A stretch of DNA of 63,568 nt from an uncultured Myxococcaceae bacterium (GTDB lineage: Bacteria > Myxococcota_A > Polyangia > Polyangiales > Ga0077539): positions 1 to 63,568 of the forward strand of contig CAMFHP010000037.1 of the NCBI GenBank assembly GCA_945952225.1, given 5' to 3'. Under the pieces are notes generated by a model. The model had not been told where the DNA came from. It searched no databases and saw nothing but the letters and a program-made list of their open reading frames with translations. How positions within the stretch are numbered: the first letter of the stretch is position 1; each line of letters begins with the position of its first letter. The position numbers and the translations under genes were made by a program. Positions 53,124 to 60,024 of this stretch are shown in pieces.

Positions 53124-54810
53124 CGGGCTCCTTCCCCGTGAGGATCGCCGTTGCCCGTCGGAGGGCCTCGGGGTCCGGTGCCTCGGGCTCCCGCCAGCAC
53201 CACGGGCAGGACCAGTCGTCCGCGAGCACTTCGACGCGCATCGTGTCGAAGGCGCGCTCGAAGATCCAGCCGCGCCGCAGGCCGAAGAGCACCACCGGGG
53301 CCGCCGGGTCGGCGGCCGCGTCCCCCGCCTCCAGGACCCGCGTCGTGAGCGCCGCGGCGATGAAGCTCACGTCTGCGTCGGTCGCGACGAGCGGGATGTC
53401 CCCGCCGCTCTCGTACGGTCGTAGCGAACTCGACCGGGGGGCGGGGGGCCAGGCCTGAGCCTGCGCTAGGAACCCGGCCCGCACGCACTGCGGGCAGGGG
53501 GTGCGACGCGGTTGTGCGGCGCCGACGAGCCCCCCGAGTCCCCCCTCGAACACCTCGGCCCAGACGAGCGGGATCTGCGTGCGCGACGCGAGATCCGCGA
53601 GGGTATTGAACACGTCCGGATCCGCGGTCGCGTCGACGAGCACGTCGACCTTCCCGAGCACCTCCAGGAAGAGTTCGTGCAACTCGGGGTTCGTGGCGCT
53701 CGCGAGCATGGACGTGAGGGGGATGCACTCGACCTCCTCACAGGCGACCTCGCGAAGGAGCGCCGCGGCGGCGTGGACCTTCATCGTGCCGACCTGCTCG
53801 TAGCGAGCGGCGTGACGGGTGACGTTCGGGCCGAGCAGCACGTCTCCGTCGGCGAGCACGAAGCGCCGCACGCCGCTCCGGGCGAGCGAGACGGCCACCT
53901 TGCTGCCGAGCGAGCCCAGCCCAACGATGCCGACGCGGATCGACGACGTGATGGCCGCGGTGCGCGTCGGCAGTCGCGGGCCGCCGTCTTCGAGCGGCAC
54001 GTCGACGAGCGCCGTGATGGTCTCGCCCGCCAGGGGGTACCCGCGCGCGGAGCCGTCCGGCCAGACTAGCAGGAGCAGTTCGAACTTGTCACCGCACCGA
54101 CGCCCAGTGTGAGTGGCGACGAACTCGATGAAGCCCGCGCGGTCGCGGGGGGGCTCTCGCGGCGCGTCGGGTCCGAGCCGCAGCAAGCGACCCGTGGTCG
54201 GCTTGTCGGCCCGCAGGGCCGACGGCACGCCGGGGAGCGGGGACCCCGACGGGACCTCCAGAGGCCAGACCTGGAAGCCGCTCTCGCTCACGATGATGTG
54301 AACGGCGAACTCCCCGCTCTCCGAGAGCGACGCGAGCCGCTCGGCGAGACTCGTGGGGCGGACCAGCACGAGGGGGTGCTGCCGTACGAGCTCCCCCAGG
54401 TGCGTCACGTGACGCGACGGGATCTCCCACGGCTCGACGGCCGCGATCGCCTCGTGTACGAGCAGGCGCCACGCGCTCCCGAGCATGTCGGCCGCGGTGT
54501 AGCGCGGGAGCCAGTTGTCGGGGCCAATCTCAAGGCAGAGCACCCCGTCGCCGCGGAACTGATGCTCGCTCAGGCGTGTGCCGTAGGGCACCGGCAGGAC
54601 GGCGGGGCACTCGCGCGGGTAGTGCGCCGGGAACCGGACTTCGACCGCCTGCTCGCGGGGTCCGAGCGCAAGCGTCGCCTGGATTCGCACGCCCGCCTCT
54701 GGCGTGAGCTCCCAGCGGTACGCACCGAGCACGCCGCCGCGAGCGACGAGGGCACGCAGGGCGTCCTCCTCGGCCAGGACGCGCCCCGGCTCGCGCGCCC
54801 ACCAGGACAT
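53098..54810 (-). CDS. cap2: Cap2-like E2-E1 fusion of type II CBASS
   Basis: A 570-residue protein. The N-terminal E2-like domain carries HYPRECPAVLPVPYGTRLSE and the catalytic-site segment GVLCLEIGPDNWLPRY (Cys92). The E1/ThiF-like domain holds VGIVGLGSLGSK (297-302 loop), FVLADGDVLLGPN, and CPQC (439-442) with a late CPWC as zinc or active-site cysteines. Cap2 joins the C-terminus of the CD-NTase to targets, boosting signal output. ATG overlaps the CD-NTase stop by one base. Confidence 0.93.
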   Translation of the reverse strand: MSWWAREPGRVLAEEDALRALVARGGVLGAYRWELTPEAGVRIQATLALGPREQAVEVRFPAHYPRECPAVLPVPYGTRLSEHQFRGDGVLCLEIGPDNWLPRYTAADMLGSAWRLLVHEAIAAVEPWEIPSRHVTHLGELVRQHPLVLVRPTSLAERLASLSESGEFAVHIIVSESGFQVWPLEVPSGSPLPGVPSALRADKPTTGRLLRLGPDAPREPPRDRAGFIEFVATHTGRRCGDKFELLLLVWPDGSARGYPLAGETITALVDVPLEDGGPRLPTRTAAITSSIRVGIVGLGSLGSKVAVSLARSGVRRFVLADGDVLLGPNVTRHAARYEQVGTMKVHAAAALLREVACEEVECIPLTSMLASATNPELHELFLEVLGKVDVLVDATADPDVFNTLADLASRTQIPLVWAEVFEGGLGGLVGAAQPRRTPCPQCVRAGFLAQAQAWPPAPRSSSLRPYESGGDIPLVATDADVSFIAAALTTRVLEAGDAAADPAAPVVLFGLRRGWIFERAFDTMRVEVLADDWSCPWCWREPEAPDPEALRRATAILTGKEPDADDPDRT

Positions 54811-55817
54811 CAGGCGAAGCCCGCGGGTTTGTTGGGCCGCACCGGCGCGTCGGGGAACGCTGCCTTGCTCACCCCCTGTGCGCGCGGGAAGGCGCTCCCA
54901 AAGAGCTGGCGCCAGAGCTCGACGCTCCTCTCCTTGTCCTCCTCGGCGAGGGCAGCGCGGGCGGTCTCGAGCGCCCCCCGCACCTTGTCGATGAAGGTCG
55001 CGAAGTCCTGCGCGGTGAGCCGGGCCAGCACGTTGTGGCTCGGGACACCCGCGTCGGGGAGGCTGGGCACGAGCCTCGCGGCAGGGTAGTGCCCGTACTT
55101 CTTCACGATGTTCTCGAGGAGCGCGACGAACCCCTCGGCGTGGTCGCGCTTGGTCGCGTCGCAGCACTCGCCCGCGATCCGCTCCAGGAGGTAGCCCTTG
55201 GGGTACTTGGGCCTGTCGTACGCTAGCTTTCGCCAGGCCTTGAACATCTTCACGAGCGGGACGAAGTAGCCGCCGCTCTCCGCGTTCAGAGCCGTCGTCC
55301 ATTCGAGCTGCCGCTTCGGGTCGGTCGAGATCCAGCGGCCGAGATCGCGGTCGGGGATCCACAGCGGGGAGTCGAGCCACGCGCCGGGATCCTCCAGCTC
55401 CGAGCGCGTCCGCGCCTCATCGAGGGCGGTCTTGGTCCGCAGCTCGGTGGACGTCGCGAGCACGACGTCGAGCAGCACGTACGAGAGCGTGATGCCGTAG
55501 GAGCGCGACTGGGGCTTGTACTTGCCCTTGTAGTAGCGCTCAAGGCAGGCAGCGAGAAGGTCGTTCGCCTCTGCCGGCGTGGTTTCCCTGGGATCGATCG
55601 AGGTCACGACCACCACGTCCACGTCCTTGCCGGGGTGGACGGCGGTGCATCGCTTGTAAGAGCCCTGCAGGAAGGTGTTCACGTGGATCGGTCCGAACGC
55701 GTCGTCGCCCGCGAGGCGGCGGCGCAGCGTCTGGTGGCCCGAGCGCTGGTCCTCCTTGTAGGAGGGGCTTGGTTCGAGCTCGGCGAGCAGCTTTTCGAAG
55801 TACGAGGGCAGCTTCAT
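54810..55817 (-). CDS. CD-NTase (CBASS nucleotide cyclase)
   Basis: A 335-residue protein with the polymerase-beta-like NTase core: LQGSYKRCTAV (Gly52-Ser53) and GKDVDVVVV (Asp65, Asp67), third Asp117 in SYVLLDVVL. It senses infection and makes a cyclic oligonucleotide that activates the SAVED effector upstream. The C-terminus ends NKPAGFA, a small residue end suited for Cap2 linkage. It starts 4 bp after the effector stop. Clade and product are not decidable here. Confidence 0.95.
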   Translation of the reverse strand: MKLPSYFEKLLAELEPSPSYKEDQRSGHQTLRRRLAGDDAFGPIHVNTFLQGSYKRCTAVHPGKDVDVVVVTSIDPRETTPAEANDLLAACLERYYKGKYKPQSRSYGITLSYVLLDVVLATSTELRTKTALDEARTRSELEDPGAWLDSPLWIPDRDLGRWISTDPKRQLEWTTALNAESGGYFVPLVKMFKAWRKLAYDRPKYPKGYLLERIAGECCDATKRDHAEGFVALLENIVKKYGHYPAARLVPSLPDAGVPSHNVLARLTAQDFATFIDKVRGALETARAALAEEDKERSVELWRQLFGSAFPRAQGVSKAAFPDAPVRPNKPAGFA

Positions 55818-55821
55818 GGAG

Positions 55822-57330
55822 TCATCTCGTGAGAGGGAGGTGCATGCCGGCCGCGTAGGTGCGGCTGCGTCCGAAGTCGAACTCGTAGAGGGTGGTGGGG
55901 CCGAGCGCGTCCGCGTACTGCCCGAGGAGGAAGCCGAGGCTCACGGGGCACGCCGTGAACAGGTGAAGCCGCGTCGCGCCGAGCGCGCGGATGCGCGCGA
56001 CGAGGTGCTCGACGAGCGCGTCGGCGAGGCGCCGGGCGTGCGGCCCGCCCTCGATCGCCGCCGGGCCGTGCGTCGGGAGCGTGGCGTGGAGGATGGTGCC
56101 GACCGAGGGCGCGAGGCTGAGGAGCTGCGGGCGCACGTCATCCACGGCGGACCAGGTGACGGACACCGCGACGGCGAGCTCGCGCCCGCCCCCGAGCGTC
56201 TCCTCGGTGAACGCCCACCCGGCGCACGGTCCCTGGGCGGGCTCGGAGACATCCCAGACCTCGATGCCCTTGTTCCGGATCTTCTGCCGCAACACGACCG
56301 AGATGCCGCACTTCGGGTCGAGGACGGTGCCGAGGTACCACGCCACCGACAGGTGCGCGTCGAGCGCGACCTGCACGGGCACCTTGAGCTGCATGATGCC
56401 TGGGATGGCCGCGTCGATGCGCCGCGGGATGTCGTCGTTCCAGACCGCGCCCGTGCGCGGGGCGCGCCCGTCGAACAGGTCCGTGAGGTCGACGAGCACC
56501 GCGCCATCGCCCTCGGGGACGAGAGCGAACCGCGTGAACGAGCGGACCGCGAGCGTCGAGGCATAGGCTGCGGTGCGCGCGTTGTCGAAGAGGCCCTGCT
56601 CGGCGCAGAGGGCGCGCAGCTCCTCGGGCGTGAACTCCAGCCGCCCCGACTCGATGAGCCGCTGCCCGAGGTCGTCGTAGCGGCTGTGGTCCTCCCACGC
56701 GTGCACGGGCTGGAGGCCCGCGAGCTGGCAGCGATCCTGGAGCCAGAGCTCGGCGTCCTCCTGCGAGACCGCCGTGTGGGAGAAGCGCAGGCGCCGGGCG
56801 AACTCAAGGAAGTCCGCCCCCGACAGGCCGGAGACCTGCTCCCACCGCTTCCGGATGATACCGACAGCCGAGCGGGGTCTCGCGGTGAAGAAGTCGTCTG
56901 CGAGCGCGCCGCCGTCGCGCACGTGCGGCGCGAGCTTGTCGTCGGGGTGCCAGGACCAGTTGGTGACGAGGCTCAGTCGGGCGTCAGGGTGGCTCGCGCG
57001 AAGCACCCTCCACTGGTCGGCGAAACGCCTCAGGAGCGGATCCTTGGTGCCCGTCCAGTCCGGGTCCGTCACGGTCTCGGAGCTCACGTGACCGTTCCGG
57101 GCGACGTGGAACTTGAGCTGGTAGAAGTCGGCCGAGACGCGCGCACCGCGATCGTTGCGCCCCGGCGGGTGGTAGTAGACGACCACGTCGTCGACGGCGT
57201 CCACGCCGCGGTGCTCGATCACCGCCCGCGCAATATGGTCTCGGTAGAGCATCGGCAGCGCCTGCCGCCAGAAGAACCGGACCTGATATCTGGCCCCTGC
57301 AAGAGGGGCCCCGAGCGCCGGGGTACCCAT
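55822..57330 (-). CDS. SAVED-domain CBASS effector (Cap4-like nuclease)
   Basis: A 502-residue protein. The N-terminal part has GARYQVRFFW and ADFYQLKFH with Asp68, Gln71 and Lys73 in a D...Q-x-K pattern, as in Cap4 DUF4297-type nucleases. The last ~200 residues form a SAVED ligand-binding domain ending LHLFTACPVSLGFLLGQYAD and TTLYEFD. Model: cyclic oligonucleotide binds SAVED and activates DNA cutting, killing or arresting the infected cell. It is the first gene of the operon, start ATG 57330. The nuclease call rests on these residues only. Confidence 0.85.
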   Translation of the reverse strand: MGTPALGAPLAGARYQVRFFWRQALPMLYRDHIARAVIEHRGVDAVDDVVVYYHPPGRNDRGARVSADFYQLKFHVARNGHVSSETVTDPDWTGTKDPLLRRFADQWRVLRASHPDARLSLVTNWSWHPDDKLAPHVRDGGALADDFFTARPRSAVGIIRKRWEQVSGLSGADFLEFARRLRFSHTAVSQEDAELWLQDRCQLAGLQPVHAWEDHSRYDDLGQRLIESGRLEFTPEELRALCAEQGLFDNARTAAYASTLAVRSFTRFALVPEGDGAVLVDLTDLFDGRAPRTGAVWNDDIPRRIDAAIPGIMQLKVPVQVALDAHLSVAWYLGTVLDPKCGISVVLRQKIRNKGIEVWDVSEPAQGPCAGWAFTEETLGGGRELAVAVSVTWSAVDDVRPQLLSLAPSVGTILHATLPTHGPAAIEGGPHARRLADALVEHLVARIRALGATRLHLFTACPVSLGFLLGQYADALGPTTLYEFDFGRSRTYAAGMHLPLTR

Positions 57331-57340
57331 GTGCGCGGAC

Positions 57341-57370
57341 AGACTACGGCACGTTTGTTCACTGTGCCAA
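57341..57370 (-). promoter_or_regulatory. Promoter of the CBASS operon
   Basis: Minus strand: TTGGCA (57370-57365), 18-base spacer, TAGTCT (57346-57341). The predicted start lies within about 5 bases of ATG 57330, so the message would be nearly leaderless, or a later start is used. Confidence 0.5.
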
Positions 57371-57373
57371 TTT

Positions 57374-57398
57374 TCAGCACCGGAACGGCCGGTGCTGA
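57374..57398. promoter_or_regulatory. Perfect 10-bp inverted repeat next to CBASS promoter
   Basis: TCAGCACCGG and CCGGTGCTGA flank AACGG. It lies 4 bp upstream of the -35 box. It is followed by A rather than T on the operon strand, so it is more like an operator than a terminator. No WYL (CapW) or CapP/CapH regulator is adjacent. Confidence 0.5.
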
Positions 57399-57489
57399 GG
57401 CCCGCGGCGTGCTCGACGAAACCTACGCGCGCTTGAATCGTCGAGTTGATCCGAATGCAACGCCTCACGTGGCGCGGTGTGCGCGCGGC

Positions 57490-57858
57490 TTACACCGAGC
57501 CCGAGCGATACCGGAGCACGGGGCGGACGTTGCGCGGCAGCGGAGGCGCGGCGTCGTTGGCCGGCGCGCCACCCCCGTCGGGGAGGAGGTGGTTCAGTCG
57601 CGGCCATACCGCGAGCTTGCTCAGGTCGGCCTCGCCCGCGTCGTCGAAGGCCGCGAACTCCCGAGTGAGGTAGTCGTCCGCGCCGTGGTGGAAGCGGTAC
57701 ACGACGTGGACGAAGTCGCGCAGCTCGACGCGGTCGCCGACCTGCACGAACTCCGGCCCGACCTGTCGGACGATCTCGACGCGGAGGGGCTCGCTCGTCG
57801 CGGCCGCCGCCTCGGTGAGCTTCTCCAGGAACGCCTGGTGCTTGAGTTCGGTGAGCAT
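57490..57858 (-). CDS. Small hypothetical protein upstream of CBASS
   Basis: A 122-residue protein. A helical N-terminus (LTELKHQAFLEKLTEAAAAT) is followed by a mixed alpha/beta segment VELRDFVHVVYRFHHGADDY. It starts 3 bp after the stop of the PD-(D/E)XK-like gene, so the two form a pair. No named family recognised; a partner or antidote of the upstream protein is possible. Confidence 0.65.
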   Translation of the reverse strand: MLTELKHQAFLEKLTEAAAATSEPLRVEIVRQVGPEFVQVGDRVELRDFVHVVYRFHHGADDYLTREFAAFDDAGEADLSKLAVWPRLNHLLPDGGGAPANDAAPPLPRNVRPVLRYRSGSV

Positions 57859-57861
57859 GGG

Positions 57862-58815
57862 CTACGCGAGCTCCTCGTCGTCTTCCTGGGCGGCCACGGC
57901 CGTGGGGTCGAGCACGTCGGGGGTGCCTTCGTTCATGTCGATGATCGCACCCGCGAGCGGGTCCGCGCCACCGCCGATCACACCGCGGAGCTGCTGATGC
58001 ACGCGGTGGGCGCTCGGCGAGGCGGAGTCCCCCGTCGCCCCGAGCAGGAACTCGAGGAGGCGCGCGACCTGGGGCTCGATCTCGCGCCCGCGCGCCGACC
58101 GGGAGATGCCCGTCGGGCCGTCCACGCGGAACCTCCAGCCCCCGGCGTCGCCCGTGGTGAGCTTCATGCCGAACACGCCGCTGCCGCCCACGACGAGCTT
58201 CGGGAGGTGGGCCGCGCCGAGGAGCGGCGGCCGGAGCACACGCGCCTTGCCGGGGCGGAGACCCCGCTCGCGCCCCCGCTTCACGAGGGGCGTGAAGGTG
58301 AGGTCGCCCGCCACGGTCGGCCGCGTGCGGCTCCAGTTCAGGATGCGCAGGGCCGCCGCGAGCTCCTCCTGCCCGCCGGTCTCGTACGCGAACACCACCC
58401 GCGGGATCTGGCTCTCGGGGTCCACGGCGTCGCCGAGCGCGGCGGACTGCGCGAGCGCGTCGACCCACGCCCAGGTGCCCACGGTCGTCGTCTTGATCTC
58501 GACGAGGGCGCGCACCGCGTCCGCGAACACGACCGCCGTCTCGCCGTCGCGGAAGAGTGTCGGGTAGAGCCATGTGTCGACGACCATGAGGTCGATCTGT
58601 CGGTCGGTGGTGATGAGCTGCCCATCCGCCCCGAACGCGGCGACGGTGCCGGTCAGCGCCTCGAAGCGGCGCGGCAGCATCTCGCGGAGCACCTGCACGA
58701 TCGCGCGCTCGCGCGCGCTGCCCGTCAGCGTGCGGTGCGTCGTGAACGCGCCGATCAGCGTCGCCTGCGCGCGGACGCGCTGCACGAGCACGTCGCGGAA
58801 TCGTGACCTGTCCAT
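57862..58815 (-). CDS. PD-(D/E)XK-like protein (DUF6602-like)
   Basis: A 317-residue protein. The N-terminal domain reads GSARERAIVQVLREMLPRRF, then RQIDLMVVDTWLYPTLF and VRALVEIKTT. Asp75, Glu106 and Lys108 give the D...E-x-K nuclease-like core seen in DUF6602 proteins. The C-terminal part is beta-rich and ends in a Glu/Asp tail. It pairs with the 122-residue gene after it. I infer a defence nuclease or nucleic-acid binder; catalysis is not certain. Confidence 0.7.
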   Translation of the reverse strand: MDRSRFRDVLVQRVRAQATLIGAFTTHRTLTGSARERAIVQVLREMLPRRFEALTGTVAAFGADGQLITTDRQIDLMVVDTWLYPTLFRDGETAVVFADAVRALVEIKTTTVGTWAWVDALAQSAALGDAVDPESQIPRVVFAYETGGQEELAAALRILNWSRTRPTVAGDLTFTPLVKRGRERGLRPGKARVLRPPLLGAAHLPKLVVGGSGVFGMKLTTGDAGGWRFRVDGPTGISRSARGREIEPQVARLLEFLLGATGDSASPSAHRVHQQLRGVIGGGADPLAGAIIDMNEGTPDVLDPTAVAAQEDDEELA

Positions 58816-58829
58816 CGGCCTCCCCTGTA

Positions 58830-59522
58830 TCACTCGGCGAGCGATGCGCCCGAGGCGTCGCCCGATCGGAGACGGCGGAGCGTCAGGTTGATGCGAGGCC
58901 CCGCTCCGCGCTGCGGCGGAACGGCGTGCTTCCAGAACCGCTGCGTGGTCCCCGCCATCACGAGGAGGCTGCCGTGCGCGAGCACGAGCTCGTGGGTCTC
59001 GCCCGTCGCGTTGTGCTTCAGCACAAGGCGGCGCGGCGCGCCGAGGGAGACGCTCGCGATCGGCGAATCGGGCGCGAGGATCGGCTCGTCGTCGGCGTGG
59101 AATCCGAGCTTCACGCTGCCATCCCGGTAGTGATTGAGGAGCGCACCCTCGAAGCGCTTGCCGGTGTCGCCGAGGACGGCGGACTCCACCGCGGCGGCGA
59201 TCGCGCGCGGCGTGGGCAGCCACGGCGCCGCGGGGCGCACCTGCCCCGAGTAGGCGTAGGGCACCGCGCCGATCCAGTACGTCGCGAGCTTCTGCGGCAC
59301 CCCACGAATGCGCACATGCTCCCACGGGATCCCATCGCGGAGCGCGGCGAAGAGCGCGTCGGCCGTCGCCGCGTCGAAGAACGCGGGCGCGTACAGGAGC
59401 GCGCCGCCGTCGCGGAGGTCTCGGCGCGCGATCTCCTCCGCGCGGAACGCGAGAGGCGACACGCCGACGCCGCCGTCTCGCGCCCCGCATGCGTCTGTTC
59501 CTGATGCTGCGTCGTCGATCAT
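58830..59522 (-). CDS. AlkB-like 2-oxoglutarate/Fe(II) dioxygenase
   Basis: A 230-residue protein. Fe ligands are visible as LGFHADDEPIL (His142, Asp144) and WKHAVPP (His199); 2-oxoglutarate-binding Arg residues lie in PRINLTLRR. The fold fits AlkB proteins that reverse alkyl lesions on bases in DNA or RNA. ATG 59522 has GGAGGAGG upstream. It starts the minus-strand series of the element (15 bp before the PD-(D/E)XK-like gene) and is divergent from the helicase across 502 bp. Confidence 0.9.
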   Translation of the reverse strand: MIDDAASGTDACGARDGGVGVSPLAFRAEEIARRDLRDGGALLYAPAFFDAATADALFAALRDGIPWEHVRIRGVPQKLATYWIGAVPYAYSGQVRPAAPWLPTPRAIAAAVESAVLGDTGKRFEGALLNHYRDGSVKLGFHADDEPILAPDSPIASVSLGAPRRLVLKHNATGETHELVLAHGSLLVMAGTTQRFWKHAVPPQRGAGPRINLTLRRLRSGDASGASLAE

Positions 59523-59690
59523 GGCCGTGCCTCCTCCACCGTAGCGGGCCAGTGGAAACCCATCGAGTACGGCCTTCTCATGCGCCTGGGGGACTCGCCG
59601 TTGCAGGTCGGTGCCGCGCAGCGAGGAGGTGGTCGCGACGAGGACGACGGAGGGGGAGATCCACACGACAGGAGGTGTGCGTCCGCGCGG

Positions 59691-59726
59691 GACGGTCTCC
59701 CGGCCCCTTCGGGCCGCCCGACCGTT
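59691..59726. promoter_or_regulatory. Two-stage hairpin in divergent region
   Basis: GACGGTC/GACCGTT outer stem (ending in a G-T wobble), a 3x3 internal loop, CGGCCC/GGGCCG inner stem and loop CTTC. No T-run follows, so a structured RNA leader or protein-binding site is more likely than a terminator. Confidence 0.45.
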
Positions 59727-59882
59727 CGCGACGCAAGGGGCACCAGACCATCGGCCCCGACGCGATGCCGTCCGGTCGATCCCCTGCACCTACCTCCCAC
59801 CCCGCCGAGCGCCCCGTGCGTCGGCTGCGGTCCCGCCACGTGCGCCCTGTCAGAGACCTCGCCCCACCGTCGTCTTCCCCGC

Positions 59883-59900
59883 GCGGGTCAGGCGACCCGC
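59883..59900. promoter_or_regulatory. Short perfect hairpin upstream of SF1 helicase
   Basis: GCGGGTC/GACCCGC with loop AGGC. It lies 125 bp before the helicase start. Function unknown. Confidence 0.35.
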
Positions 59901-60024
59901 CGCCGCGGGCAGATCCACCCGCCTTCCAGCAGAGAACCGGTCGGATCTGCGTAGAACCCCGGTGTTTCGACGCTGGCACGGCGCGTGGACACACCGGGAG
60001 CACACACAACACGGGGTGACCGAC

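Larger units (their letters stand above)
59523..60024. other. 502-bp divergent intergenic region with two hairpins, no convincing gene
   Basis: The only long stretch without a gene. It lies between the divergent alkB-like gene and the helicase, so it must hold both promoters. Two strong hairpins are present (59691-59726 and 59883-59900). No reading frame here has recognisable domain content. Confidence 0.6.
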
